A DNA stretch of 64,000 bases. It comes from Lactifluus volemus (lineage: Eukaryota > Basidiomycota > Agaricomycetes > Russulales > Russulaceae). Where the stretch lies: contig WTXI01000072.1 in NCBI GenBank assembly GCA_022376515.1, forward strand, positions 101,732-165,731, written 5' to 3'. The position numbers and the translations under genes were made by a program. Below are positions 1-12,536 of the stretch, in pieces; position 1 is the stretch's first letter, and each line of letters opens with the position of its first letter. The notes below the pieces were generated by a model. It was not told the origin of the DNA and did not search any database. It was given only the letters and a program-made list of their open reading frames with translations.

Positions 1-1
1 T

Positions 2-2072
2 GTCAATGTCGACGGGTCTCCAACAGTTCAGTTCTCGCATTTCTCCGTCAAGGAGTTTTTGATATCAGATCGCCTCGCCAGCGCGGAAGCGAACCTTTCT
101 TACTATCACATTCTTCCCCAACCGGCACATATTATTCTCGCGCAGGCTTGCCTCTGCTCCCTACTCCGACTAGATGGTAGGGTGGACAAGGACAAAATGA
201 AGGAGTTTCCATTATCAATTTACGCCGCTCGGCACTGGGTCGACCACGCACGGTTCGAGAGTGTGTCGTCAAGGATTCAAAAACTTATGGAGCGGCTGTT
301 TGACCGTGGCAAGCCACAGTTTGCGACATGGATCTGGATATATGACATAGACCAACCTTGGGATTGGGTTGATCACATGTCCAGTAGGCCGCCAAAACGG
401 CCGGCAGCAGCCCCACTATATTATGCCACGCTATGTGGATTCAGCAGCCTTGTGGAGCGCCTGGTCGTCAGCTATCCCCAAGATATCAATGCGAGGGGAG
501 GCACATACGTCACTCCGCTACATGCTGCCCTGACAATAGGAAATTTCGACATCGCGCTGCTGCTTCTTGACCACGGTGCGGATGCGAATTGTTTGGACAA
601 CGAGGCCTACAGCCCATTACACAGAGCATCAAGAAGGGGACGCCGTGACATTGTGGAGTTCTTACTGGGGCCCCATCCAGACTCGAATGGCTACGTGCAG
701 AATGCAAAGAGCGCAGGTGCAGCCTCACGAGATGGAGAGCTCAAGGCCACACGAGTATCATTACGTTACGGTGTAGACGTGGACTCTCGCCGCCGTAATG
801 GTCGGACGCCATTAAAGACAGCCACGCGATATGGCCATCTGGACATTGTGCAGCTCTTACTCCAAAATGGCGCAACAGTGGACTCCCCTTCCCACACTGG
901 CAGCACCCAATGTGGGTAGCTTCGGTGTTTGGCCACCTAGCTATCATACAACTATTGCTCCAGAACGGTGCAGCTGTGGACACACGCACGAACCGTGGCA
1001 AGACACCGTTGCACGCGGCTTCAGTTCAGGGCCGTCTGGATGTCGTCCAGCTGTTGCTCCAGAATGGCGCAACTGTGGACTCCTGTGATGATGAAGGCTG
1101 GACACCGTTGATGTCAGCTTCGAACGGGGTCATCTAGATATTATGCAAATGTTACTGGATCGCGGTGCAGCCATCGACTCGGAGACCACGAGAGGAGAAA
1201 CGGCCTTGTATCTGGCATCTCTTAAAGGGCAGCTGGAGGTTGCACGCTTGTTGATCGAGCGTGGTGCAAATGCGAACGATTCGAAGGATACCACCGGTCA
1301 GACACCGCTTCACGTAGCAGCACGAAATGGGCATCTTGACGTCGTCACATTCTTACTTGAATCCGGTGCGGATGTCAATATGCGGGACAAGAACAAGTTG
1401 ACCTCACTAGACTTGGCCCAAAGAAATGGGAAATGGGAAGTGACGAGGTTCCTAGCCAAGCACACGGGAATGGGAGATGTAGATTCTTGGGTCAGCATTG
1501 GCGCGGACACCAGATCACAAAATACGCATCCAGATGCTGTCAAGTCATCGACCAGCCGTGGCCCGCGGGCAAGTGCAAACGTCCTCGACAAAAGGATGGC
1601 GTCGTTGTATACTGCATCAAGAAAAGGCAAGCTTGACATTGTACGGTCATTAATCAGTCGTGGTGAAGATGTCGACGACAAACTACACAAATCTCACCTG
1701 ACTCCTTTGTATGCGGCGTCAAAGGAGGGGAGACTTGAAGTCGCAAAGCTGCTGATTCAGCATGGCGCGGATGTGAATTTCCGGGACAAGGATGGATGGA
1801 CTCCCTTGCATAGGGCATCACAATACGGACATCTTGATGTCGCGCGGCTGTTACTTGACCATGGCGCTGATGTGAATGCAAGGAATCGGATCCATTGGAC
1901 CTCGTTGCATTTTGCAGCTAACAATGGTCACCTCGAGGTTGTCAAGCTGCTTCTCGAACGCGGTGCAAATATTCGTGCGCAGAACAATGTTGGTCGGATT
2001 GCGTCTCAGATGGCATTAGAAGGTGGTAGGGGAGATATTTTTGCTCAATTATTGTTGAATGGTGCGCATTGA
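2..2072 (+). CDS. NACHT-ankyrin (NLR-like) protein, C-terminal part, two apparent frameshifts
   Basis: The frame is already open at base 2, so the gene starts upstream of the window. The first ~130 residues match the post-NACHT winged region of the minus-strand paralogue at 17831-22314 (FSHFSVKEFL, HILPQPAHIILAQACLCSLL). About a dozen 33-residue ankyrin repeats follow (TPLHAA..G..DIV.LLL..GA). The frame breaks at about 905 and about 1130. At each place the paralogue's frame returns if one base is added to a short homopolymer (C run, then A run), giving three blocks: 2-919, about 910-1137 and 1143-2072. Known role of the family: STAND NTPase switches in which C-terminal repeats sense a ligand and an N-terminal effector acts in immunity or heterokaryon incompatibility. 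The missing N-terminus prevents naming the effector. I favour sequence error over true decay, because the rest is well conserved. No intron is seen in this part. Confidence 0.85.
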
Positions 2073-3907
2073 GGAACGGGAGTGGGCACCCAGGGTAAAA
2101 TTAGAACTTTCTCGCTTTCTGATATAGTCCATCATAAATTTGGTCACGGTTGGGGTCCAAGTGACTCAAGTGCCATGACTCTGCAGTGGGTCTCTTCCCC
2201 AGCCCTCTCGTTTTCTATAGCTCTCAACAAAGTCGATTGCACAGTATTACATAGCATCTAACGCAACACTCTTCATCCTTCAAGTTGTATCCGACGGTCA
2301 TTGTTTACGCTACATTATCTTTCCCTCCTTTTCCTCTACGAGTGTACTACTGGTTTGGGACCCCAAAAAAGTGATTTACACGTGTGAAAGTATTTCGCAT
2401 CTGAAGTCGACGGTCAGAATCATGGATTACGAGGACTATGAAACAGCGCAATGAGAAGTAAATCAACGAGCGTCAGGAAGGTAGCGTGACGGAGTAATCG
2501 TCACAGCTGGATAACGTGTGATGACTGAAGCGTTACGAAGTGCGCACGCGCACACGTCGTCCTTCCAGACCTATGCATCGTTATATTAAAGCTCGCCAGG
2601 CGATTTTGGGATGAACTCTTGCGCGGACGGCATGGTATTAATACCCACCACCTGGCAACCGGCATGTAGAAATTCACATTGAAAGGCAGGTATTATAAAG
2701 GGAAAGTATAAATGCCCTATCGGCTTTGTCGTAGATAAGGGCGATTTGGGTGGACCCCTCTCCGGGAATCAGATCGCTTGTATATCGATGATGGCCTCTC
2801 GATAACATCCTTCGCAGTTTTCTCGGAGTTTAGGGCGAGTAACAAGGCAACAAGATCTCAACCGGTACCGATGCCGCATTTTGAATAAACCTTACAATTA
2901 TATGGCGGTTTTTTTGGGATGCGCCTGCCCAGCCATCTCCCTTCTCCAATAAAGAGGGTGAAGGTAGTAAGATCTCGCCGATGGAGGAGAGGAGCAGAGC
3001 ACCGTGAGTACCACGTCGCTGTAAGCTGATGGCTGCTTATGTTCAGGTTGCCCCCCCGTCCCCCTTGTCGTGCCACATACTTGTTCCAGAACGGAGCTAG
3101 TCAGACGTTGACACATGTCAATTAGGGAGACACCTTGAGGACCTAGTGCGCTTTTGCTGCGACGGACTGAAGAGCCCGCGAGTCACTTGAATATCCTACA
3201 GCGTCTGGAAATGGTGAGAACCACGATGGCTCATATTGATTAGCCGTCAAGATGTCAAAGGGTTGTGAGAATGGACAGCATATGGCTCGACAAGCGCCGT
3301 GATGGTACCACATGGCAGACAAACGTCAATGAATCTCGTACCAATGCTGTTGTGACACCCGTCAACGATGTGAAGTCATGACCTGTTTCACACAAACTCC
3401 TGCATGGATGGAAGAACCAGGTGCCTTCAAAAACGGAACGCGGACTCGGAAGGGATTAATGAGGAAGGATACTGTTCGCTAAGAGCTAAATGAATAAATA
3501 GCAACGGTGCTGCCAGTGATATACCAAGATGTCTACTGCGAAGACCTGGTCCAGTGTGATTTACGAATGTTGAGCCCCGCATTGGACACTTTTCTTCGAA
3601 CAAAAAGAGGAGAGTGCGTGAACAGAATTACCCCGGTGTTAGCGCGTTCTCGGCTACTGTCACGGTACGGGTATAAAGAGTTACTACTTTGCTCTCTTCC
3701 CCAACGCCCCCACAAGTCTCTGCCACAATATCGACCTTTTATTCTGTCCACTAGTATCAAGTTTTTACAGTTCCATCTTCCGCTCTTTGACAAATTCTAG
3801 GGCGGGCGTTAGATTCCGTCCTTCTGTTTCACCTTTCCCAATAACGCTTTCTCTTTGCGATCCCACCCCGTTTCCTCCCAAAATTTGCACAAACTCTCAT
3901 TTAGACA
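2073..3907. other. Intergenic, no gene apart from a P450 relic
   Basis: 1.8 kb between the ankyrin gene and the trehalase. The only recognisable protein similarity is the P450 fragment at 2771-2839. The stretch before 3908 should hold the trehalase promoter and is pyrimidine-rich near the start codon (about 3800-3900), as is common in fungal leaders. I see no reliable TATA box or named operator. Confidence 0.5.
2771..2839 (-). pseudogene. Cytochrome P450 relic (N-terminal fragment)
   Basis: Read on the minus strand, 23 codons give LALNSEKTAKDVIERPSSIY and a few residues more. This matches the segment LVALNSEKVARDLLEKRSSIY of the P450 at 9101-11254, at the end of its second exon. Nothing else of a P450 can be followed on either side. 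It is a small decayed duplicate, showing that P450 copies of this family have been scattered locally. Confidence 0.65.
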
Positions 3908-6669
3908 ATGGCACCACTCTTAAATCACCCGCCAGGCTTGAACTTCGTCGGTGATCCCCTTCATGAAGAACGGCCTGTAGACGCCGATGCTTCCGTATAC
4001 TACGGCGGAACAGAGTACCATAGCCGATCCAGAACTTATAGTACGGTACGTACTTCACTCATGAATTTATCTGTCTTGTTCCGACTCCCTTCTCAGTCAG
4101 GGAATGCCCCCAAGCGTCCTGTTTTTGAAGACGATTGGCACCTCAAGCCAACTCGCAGGATGTCCCACGACGAGAAGAGCCGCTCTGCCCCGCGCCGATT
4201 TCTCATAGATGTCGAAGAGACCATTCGCCTTGTCTTAGAACAGGAAGACACTGACGGTGACTTTCAAATCAGCGTCACGGACGCCGGTCCCAAGATTCTC
4301 TCGCTTGGTACGGCTACCAGCAATGGGTTCAAGACTTTCGATATACGAGTACGTCCGTTGTGATGTTTCCTTCCTCCAGGCTGATACTGTGCCTGTCCAA
4401 GGGCACATACATGTTGTCGAACCTCCTTCAGGAGCTTGCTTTGGCTCGTGACCACAACAGGAAGAGGATAGTCCTCGATGAGGCTCGTCTCACCGAGAAT
4501 CCGGTTGATCGTCTATCCCGCATGATCAAGAATTCGTTCTGGCATTCGCTAACCCGACGCATCGATGGTGATGGCCTCGAGATCATTTGTGCGGATCCTA
4601 AGAACCGTACGGGACGCATCCAGCCACGAATCTATGTTCCACATCGCGAGCCCGCCATGGTCGAATATTATCGAAAGATTGCCTCGGAAAAGCCACACCT
4701 CAACCTTGACGTGCAGGTGCTTCCTCCTAACCCAGGTGATCCCCATTTTGTCAAGAGTCTGAACAGTAAACCTGGCATTTTGGCGCTTGCTATGAACGAA
4801 GTTGATGATGGCCGTGGCGGCCGGACTCTCAAAGGAATCCCATTCATCGTCCCTGGTGCTCGCTTCAATGAGGTGCGCAGATCCGCCTCTTCGCAAGTAC
4901 CTAATCGTTTATCGTTCAATGCAGCTGTATAACTGGGATTCCTACTTTATCTCCCTGGGCTTCTTGTTGATGGCCAAGTCCAGATGGCTAAGGGTATTGT
5001 CGACCATTTCATCTTTGAGATCAAGCACTATAACAAGATCCTCAATGGGAGCCGATCCTACTATTTAGCACGTTCACAACCACCTTTCCTCACAGATATG
5101 GCCCTTCAGATCTACAACCAACTCGATCGGTCAGATCTTGAGGCTAATCGGCAGTGGCTTAAGCGCGCAATTCAGGCTGCTATCAAGGAGTACCACACGA
5201 TTTGGGTTGCCGAACCCCGCATAGATCCTAAGACGGGTCTCTCACGCTTCCGTCCTGAAGGAGTGGGTATTCCCCCTGAGACGGAGGCGACGCATTTCAC
5301 GCACATCCTTGAACCATATGCGGCGAAACACGGGCTCTCCATCAACGAATTCAGTGAACGATACAACAACGAGACGATCCGTGAGCCTGAGCTCGACGAG
5401 TACTTCTTGCATGATCGTGCTGTGCGTGAGTCCGGTCACGATACCACGTATCGCCTCGAGAAGCGCTGTGCCAATCTCGGTACCATCGATCTGCAATCTC
5501 TCTTATACAAGTACGAGGTCGACATCGCGACAGCAATTCGCGAGGTATTCGATGATGAGCTCGAAATGGAGGAGGACTTCGATCTGACACCATTCCCTCC
5601 GAGCGTCGAGGCGTACGCAAACCCGCATCGCGAACGCTCGCACGCACGCCCACAGACCAGCGCGGAGTGGTTTGCTCGTGCCGACTACCGCCGCGAAGCG
5701 ATCGACAAGTATTGCTGGAACGAAAGCAAGAGCTTGTACTTTGATTACGATACTGTGCAAGAGAAGCAGAGCCTCTATGAGAGTGCCACGTCATTCTGGC
5801 CGCTGTGGGCCGGGTGCGCCAGCGAGGAGCAAGGGTGGAAGCTCGTGTTAGCCCCCATCACTTTCATACTCTCATGGACAGAAATTGACTGTATTTGCTT
5901 TAGTTCTGAGTCACTGAAGAAGTTTGAGGTGCTCGGAGGTTTGGTCTCTGGGACGGAAGAGTCGCGCGGAAAGATCTCCTTAGATCGTCCCAACCGGCAG
6001 TGGGATTACCCTTATGCATGGTGAATTTTCAGATTTCAGATGTCGTCTCGTGTCTTAACCCCTTGAAAGGCCACCGCATCAAATCATGGCCTGGGTAGGC
6101 CTGGAACGTTATGGGTACCTCGAAGATGCCCAGCGACTCGCTTATCGCTTCCTCTACATGTAAGTCGACACCTTGTGACCCAGCGGCCTAGTGATGCGAC
6201 TCCGGAAACAGGATGACCACAGCCTTTGTGGACTTCAACGGCGTTGTACCCGAGAATTCGACGCGGTTAGGCTTTCGCACCTGGTCGACGCCGAGTATGG
6301 TAATCAAGGCATTGACTTCAAGATGGTTCCTCGTGAGGGGTTTGGCTGGATGAACGGTACGTCGTACTCCACGTCCTACCCCATTTAAGTTGCGCACGTC
6401 CCAACCCGATATGCTTTTCCCCCACAGCCGCGTACCAGGTTGGCCTCTCATTCTTGACGAACCACATGCGTCGCGCCGTCGCAGCGTGCACCTCTCCTGA
6501 AGTGTTCTTCGGACGCACGATGATGGGCGAGCATACTGCCGCGCCGCCCTCAAGCATTGCCAATGACCCACTTGGCCTCGCAATGGAGAGCCTCGCTCTT
6601 TCCCCAAGTATATCCGGCCCGGGATCCGCTACGCCACCGCCTTCATATTCTTTGCCTTCTCTGCCATAG
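3908..6669 (+). CDS. NTH1: Neutral trehalase (GH37), 8 exons, two 1-base contractions
   Basis: Cytosolic hydrolysis of trehalose to two glucoses. Proposed exons: 3908-4045, 4097-4348, 4402-4872, 4925-5846, 5904-6020, 6070-6159, 6212-6356, 6428-6669; introns 49-71 nt; product about 790 aa (yeast Nth1 is about 750). Visible: RRMS at residues 66-69, a PKA-type site in the regulatory N-terminus; an EF-hand-like loop [12 protein letters not shown] at 97-108, the calcium-binding loop of neutral trehalases; trehalase signature 1 (PGARFNELYNWDSY); [10 protein letters not shown], which probably holds the catalytic Asp; signature 2 (QWDYPY.W); and AEYGNQG. Frame is lost near 4965 (CTGGGCTT; a fourth G restores LGLLVDG) and near 6256 (GAGAATTC; one more base restores EKFDAVRL). 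Both sites are short runs, so sequencing error is likely. Expected regulation is by cAMP-PKA, calcium and 14-3-3, known for the yeast enzyme. Confidence 0.93.
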
Positions 6670-7320
6670 AAAAGTTTAACACCGCCGCGCCAGGGGATGA
6701 TGAGCTGTCTTCCGTCTGATGATGGTCATATCTTTCCTAGCACGCTTGCAGAGGCAGTTATTATAAACCTGCAACTAGTCAGCACTATCTTGCGTGCAAA
6801 CTAATATCTCCCTCTCTTTCTTTGTGGAATGATACTCACGTTTTCGCTTCAACGCAAAATTCATCGATTGTGTAATAATACTACGAATGTGAATCGTGGG
6901 CCCAGGAATTTCCACGTTCGCAACTACATTTTTTTTCCCGTCATAGATCCGTCGTCATCGCAAATTCCATTAGTTTATAACGTACCCACATGTTCGTAAT
7001 CTGCTCTTCCCAGCTAAACGGCGTTCGTGGCTTCCGACCAATGTGGTATGGAGGTCCTTGACAAGTAAGCGTGACGTACTCAATGCCCGCTGGACGCCGC
7101 CTCAGCAAGACCACGTTGAGACCGTCTCCAATTACCAGAAAAGAAGGGAAATATCACGCAGCTATTTGGAAGGTTCTGACGGACAGAACGAGATTCCCAT
7201 TGCGGTGATGTTGCTAGTGACAATCCTGCACCTTGAGATTTGGTGGTTGCAGGCGGCATTCCTCAAGCTTTCATCCTTCCCTGGTGCTCTAGGCAGCACG
7301 CACGCCGAGTAAATAACCCT

Positions 7321-7357
7321 GCATATGTGGTGCATACTCAGTACGCACCACATATGC
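7321..7357. repeat. Perfect 13-bp palindrome with 11-nt loop
   Basis: The left arm GCATATGTGGTGC (7321-7333) and right arm GCACCACATATGC (7345-7357) are exact reverse complements around an 11-nt spacer. It is intergenic and about 650 bp past the trehalase stop. It could be a hairpin or a symmetric protein-binding site, but function is unknown. Confidence 0.7.
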
Positions 7358-7450
7358 TCCACCCGCGCTGCAGCATTGCCGCTCTCCCCGTGTGTGCATC
7401 TGTTAAAGTCAGTGGAGGTAACAAACCTGTGTCTCACCACCATCTGGGTA

Positions 7451-7530
7451 AATTCCCTCTGGATTCTGAGCTTGGTTATCAGCATTACCTGTGCTGTGCT
7501 CAGAAACCAGAGGCAAAACCAGAGGGAATT
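7451..7530. repeat. Nested inverted repeats
   Basis: The outer arms AATTCCCTCTGG (7451-7462) and CCAGAGGGAATT (7519-7530) are perfect 12-bp complements. An inner pair, TCTGAGC (7465-7471) and GCTCAGA (7498-7504), lies inside them. Together with the palindrome 100 bp upstream this may be what is left of a foldback or MITE-like element. No target duplication is clear. Confidence 0.55.
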
Positions 7531-9100
7531 CACTCAGAACTTGAAAGTTGATAATGTGTTGAAAAATGCGCCTAGAGACAAAAGGGTACAGTTTTTATGT
7601 GTCCCAGAGAGGGGGGTTTGGTCATGTATATTATATGAGTGCATGTATGCACCTTTTAAGAGGGTTCAAGAGAGGCTGTAATTAGAAAAAAAGCTGCAAG
7701 AGCATCCATAAGTAGCAGTAGATGTACTGTAAAGACTTTAGATCTATCACGGTAGAGGCAAGTTGCCACTGTGAGGTCAGCGCCACGCCGTCAAAAATGG
7801 CACGTCCCATTTCGTCATCTCTTTTGCTTCTCTCGTTCTGTCCTTCCTCGTCTGCTCTCTGCTCCCCGGGCCTATCATGACCTCACCTTACCAGGCAACA
7901 CGGTCACGTGTAGAACAACGTCATGCCACGTTTCCTGAATCCTGTCTTTTCGCCTCGGGGTTCGGCGTAGTGTAAAGCTCCTGCCTGGCTCAGCTATTTC
8001 TTCTATTTCTTACATTTCGATTAAGGGAAGTCCATTGGCCAAGACTGAGCATATGTGTTGTCCCGCCCCTTGAGGGTACAAATCCTTTCTTGAGGTTCAC
8101 TGTGAGAGAGCCCGTTTCATACATAGAGCTGACCCGGAATGATCACACAACCTTGGGGTTTGCGGAAGTCTCACGGGTGGGGTCATCGATGCGTTAGGCT
8201 ATCCTGTCGCTCTTTCAAAGACAATGACAGCGACTAGGTGTCTTATCTGCGATGGCGAGAGGATTTCGAACTGCGATTCCCTCTGTAGAGTTTGTTGGAC
8301 GTTGGAAAAGTAGAGCTGTATCAGACTATTATCTTTCCGGAGGATTCGAATGTCAGGATTCGCGAGCGGAATTTAAGGGTTTTTGCTCACACCACCTTCA
8401 AGCCGGAAAACTGGGGTTTGACGGGTATTTGAAATAACATTGAAGATCACTTAGACCCATATCATTCTTGTTAGCAATCACGGCTTTGCAACAACTTTGT
8501 GAGATCGACCACCATCTTGCGATCTACCTTCGGTTTGGTCCGACAGAAATGCCGGTGCCCATGCATATTGGCCCAGCGATACAGGACAATCGGAACCGGC
8601 GACTCTCTCACCGGGACGAGGAAGGTGCGTTGGCTAGGATGCGAACTGGTTAGGTTGGGGTCCGCATAGAATCACCAAAGTTAGATGGAGAAGAGTAAGG
8701 CCCAGTTTGGGAAAGCGTATCACATGTTGGCGAAGGCCAGAAACTAGTGGGAGAAACTCCCGGGAGATCGGGAAGTGAAGGACTGCTAATATACCCTTTT
8801 CCGAGTCCGCCAAACTTCGAAAATTCACGATGTCACCAACAAAATATTTGGGGTAACCACTATTTGAATTTAGACCACGCGTTCAGACGACGGGATTGCG
8901 GCACCGCGTAGAGGCCAAGCCTATCGACGGAACCAAATATACCCGAAACAATATCGCGCAAGGAATCCGGAGCCAATGTATACTCAAAGACCGTTGTAAG
9001 CCAGTTAACTTCACAACAGCAAAACTAAACGTAGCACGAAAATACATCACCAACCAAGTGACTGGTGGTGAAATAAATTACAGGCGAAAGATGGAGGTGA

Positions 9101-11254
9101 TCATTCTTGGAGTGTTGCAAGAACCGCTTCCTTCGAGATGGAGGACCGCGGTCTGATCGTGCATTTGAACGGAATCGGACCCCTAACACAACACGTGTGC
9201 GCATCCGGCAATACCCTCAGTTAGAAACTTGGAAAGAGCTGTTGAGGACTCACGAGGCGAACAGAGACGTGAATTCCTGCGCAGGGGGCATAGGATGCCC
9301 CTCAGTATCCGTCGCAGGAAGAAACTCATATGCGGAGAGCATACTTGCCATCCCCACCCACAGCACGTCGCGCGCGAAGAAACGGCCCGGGCAGATACGA
9401 CGTCCGTACCCGAATGCGGCCTCCGGAAGCGGTTCTGGTGTCACGGGGTCCAAGAAGCGCTCCGGTTTGAATTTAGATGGCTCTGGATATGTTATGGGAT
9501 CGTGCATAATCGCCCTACCAGGGAGAAGAAATAATAGGGTAAAAAACGTAGGAAAGTAAAGGGAGAGACCATACCAAATGTTCGGGAAGACAAGGGAGCC
9601 GGCAGGAATAAAGTAGCCCTCGTAGACGTCGTCTTCTGTTAGACGATGAGGAATGCCTAGTACCGAGACCACCTCATGAGCACATTGCGAAGGTGATACA
9701 ATATCTCATAGTTGCCCTGACCCAGCGGACCCGGAGGGCTCCATCGCAGCACTTCATGGAACACGGCTTTGACGTAGGGTAGAGCGTCTTCATCCCCGAA
9801 GTCAGGAAGGTGGTCAGGACCCAAAACCGAGTCAATCTCTTCTTGGGCACGTCTTTGTATTTCAGGGTAAAGAACCATAGCAAGCACGAAAGACTGAAGG
9901 CCAGCCGTGGACTGCCGAAAGGAATCAGGACGAAATGGGTCCAAAGGAAGTCACAGGCGTACAGTGTCGATTCCAGCTATACGAGGGAATCTTAGCACTC
10001 ATAGTTTACGCATGAAGTTATATATGGTACCGAGATAAACAGTGCTAGGTAACGCTTTCGCCATGAGAATTGTTTCTGGCGTTGAATTTTCGGAAAGTTC
10101 TGTGATTGTCGATGTCGCAATGGAAGGCACTGCCTTGTTTTCTTCCTGGTTCACTTTTGAGAAACCATCAAAGAATGACAGGGGTACGATGAAATCACAC
10201 CAAAGCCTTCTTGACCGCTTCATACGGTTCATCACGGCATCGATCAAGGTTGCGTTTCCACATCTCTGCATCCTTCTTGAAACTAGCACCAGGAAACCAC
10301 CACGGCAAGTGGATAACTGTATCGAAGAGTCACCCAAATCCCCTGAATCTAGTGGCTGGTTCAACTTACGGAACGGAACTAAGTTGAATATACGACCTTT
10401 CGTTTGGGCCACATTTATGCCTCGAAGTGCGCATCCGCAAGCGCAATAATTGGGTCATTCCGTGGGGATACATCGAAACCATACGCAACTGACAGGCTAG
10501 CCTGCCCGGGCATGCTAAAGTAAGTTGTTTAAGAGCATAGTGAAGAAAAGAGGGGATTCTCACGCACTAACGAAGGTGCTTCAGGAAGTCTTGTGGGGTG
10601 TCGCACAGGTTTCTCAACAATTGTCGAGCTGCTTTCACTTGCATCGGGTGATACTGACGCGCCATAGATGGCTGGACTTGAGCGTAGAATGCTTTATGCC
10701 AGGTCCTCCATTTGTTGCTGTATGGGAAAAGGCTGAATACCCATTTTCCTGCGTCGAGTCTGCACGTATTGTCGGCATAGAAAAAGATTCGTCATTAGTC
10801 TTCTCACAATTCCGTCAGAGCTTTCAATTGGGGCCTGATCGACATTAAATAAGAGGTCAGGCAAGATAATGACACATTAGCCAACAGACCTATCAGAATA
10901 TATCGATGATCGCTTCTCAAGAAGATCCCTCGCAACTTTCTCGGAGTTCAGGGCGACTAGATGTGTTCCAAACAGTTCCGCATGAACAATATCGGACCCT
11001 AAGCATGTCCAATAAGCAATCGGCATTGAACATATGTGGTAGTATATGTTTATAAGCTTACCCGTCTCCTTTCCCCACTTTTCATACGCGAGCCACTGAT
11101 ATTTGAAAGGTACGTTAAGGAGGTTCCCGATGAATGGCAGATGCTTGGGACCAGGCGGAAAAGGGAATGAGGATCGTCGCTTTCTACGCAATAGCACATA
11201 CACAATGGATGAGACAAGGGAAGTAATGAAAAGGTGTGAGAAAGTGAAAAGCAT
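9101..11254 (-). CDS. Cytochrome P450 monooxygenase (E-class group I), 12 exons
   Basis: Membrane-anchored haem monooxygenase. Proposed exons from the 5' end: 11254-11062, 10998-10890, 10834-10808, 10759-10568, 10514-10370, 10316-10201, 10145-10031, 9976-9963, 9911-9722, 9656-9575, 9514-9254, 9215-9101. This gives about 519 aa, normal for the family. Visible: N-terminal hydrophobic anchor (residues 1-22), basic hinge RRKRR, proline hinge PPGPKHLPFIGN, I-helix AGIDTS, K-helix EVLR and haem-thiolate loop FGYGRRICPGR. One base is missing near 10420 (CC for CCC) to join the fifth exon. The last intron (9216-9253) would be only 38 nt, so the C-terminal tail (ending near PIPFKCTIRPRS) is less certain. 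It resembles proteins often annotated as O-methylsterigmatocystin oxidoreductase; the true substrate cannot be read from sequence. Neighbours are two further oxidoreductases on the same strand. Confidence 0.88.
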
Positions 11255-11748
11255 TTAGATTTGGGGGTTCACGAGGACCTGGCATCGTGGCTGGTGCTGC
11301 GCGTGAGAATTTGAAGAGTCGCCGTGAGTGGTCACTGGGCGCCTACAGCATGCCAAGCAGCCAAACTCACATACAGTAACGCCAAACCAGAGCAGGTCTA
11401 AGAATGGTGAGAGGCGCCGCTTGACTACTACTAGTTCTCGTAGGCTGCAGGCTTACTATGCCATTCAATTAGACAACGTCGTGTGCGTTGATGCATTGAC
11501 GTCGGAGTTCACCGGATAGTACCATGAGCCTTCGAGTTCGTCTCTCGTCCCTAAACCTACGCCATTCTTCCGTCCCCGCCCCGTGACGAATAGTTCTACT
11601 GTATAGTACTCTTCCACGCGTAACTGTAGTATCTCCAGCAATGCAGAAATGTCCGACTCAGCTGGGACCGTTGCGAGCCAGTGGATATAGGAAATCATTA
11701 CACCCCATAAAACTGTACAACGTGTCTCAACCGACCAGTTCTACTAGA
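11255..11748. other. Intergenic, nothing recognised
   Basis: About 500 bp upstream of the P450 start, so it should include its promoter. No gene, repeat or clear core promoter motif was recognised. Confidence 0.45.
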
Positions 11749-12190
11749 TGAGCATTTTCACTCCGTTCGAGAAGCAGCTTGACAACTTCGAGATGGCCAT
11801 TGAACGACGAGTGGAGTCCAGAGGTTTCGTTCCGGGGCATTCACATCAGCGCCCTTATCAATCACGCGATATCAAAGACTCCTTGTCGGAGAAATGCGAG
11901 AACTAGACTATTGGGAACCCGTCAACATCGACGGGGGCTATTATTACAATAGCTGGAACAAGCCGATAAAACTGCTTCTTGCGCAACCTCCAGCCGCCAA
12001 TCTTCATGATATTCAGGAATTTTTCCGGGGTCGAACCTAATGGCAAGAACCTCAGAAAGCTGCTGAACACGAAGAGGTCGAATCGCCACGGTAAGGCATT
12101 GAAGGAGGCGATGAGCACGTTCACGCTTCTTCTTTCAACCCCTAGCAGAATATGTTCATATTATGTACTGTCCAACTTTTCGGGTTGCTC
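11749..12190 (-). pseudogene. Decayed NACHT-ankyrin fragment
   Basis: 12190-11900 aligns base for base, with many substitutions, to the region of the 17831-22314 gene just after its NACHT domain (minus-strand reading IASFNALPW.FDLFVF, NIMKIGGW). The following 11870-11749 matches ankyrin repeats (NGHLEVVKLLLERS) in shifting frames. The middle of the gene is missing, so there is an internal deletion plus frameshifts. This is real decay, unlike the nearby genes that need only homopolymer repair. Confidence 0.8.
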
Positions 12191-12536
12191 CGACTACTCT
12201 CACATACACATGTTGGGCCGTCATGTTGTTGCAGTGCAAGGCCTAGGCTATACACCTTTCACCAGCAAAAAGAGATCGTGCCTTTGAACCCGCCAACTTT
12301 AGCTCGGTCACCTCGACTTCATTCCGCTAGGTTCGCCTGCTTTCTGATCCGGAAGTGCCAGTAAGTAATACTAATATCCGATTTCAAGTTGCGCTGCCCC
12401 CAAAATTGGAGAAATTACGTAATAAAGAGTACAGGTGATCTGAATCTGACCGTGACCACTTGTTCGGTGTTCTACCACCTACCGACATGTCATCGAGTCA
12501 TCCGTCAGTCAAGAGCATTCACCAAGTCCAGGTCCT
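12191..12536. other. Intergenic, nothing recognised
   Basis: About 350 bp between the ankyrin relic and the 3' end of the MDR gene. No protein similarity or repeat seen. Confidence 0.45.

Larger units (their letters stand above)
6670..9100. other. Long intergenic region without a recognisable gene
   Basis: 2.4 kb between the convergent trehalase and P450 genes. Several ORFs of 60-120 codons occur, but none shows a domain, plausible introns or low-complexity protein features. It does hold the palindromes at 7321-7357 and 7451-7530, possibly remnants of a small inverted-repeat element. Confidence 0.5.

Noticed and set aside
3908..6669. Trehalase as a pseudogene because of two frameshifts
   Set aside because: All catalytic and regulatory motifs and clean splice sites are kept, and both breaks are one-base losses in short runs like those in every other gene here.
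7043..7681. ORFs at 7043-7681 as a gene
   Set aside because: Short frames overlapping the inverted repeats, no similarity to anything recognised.
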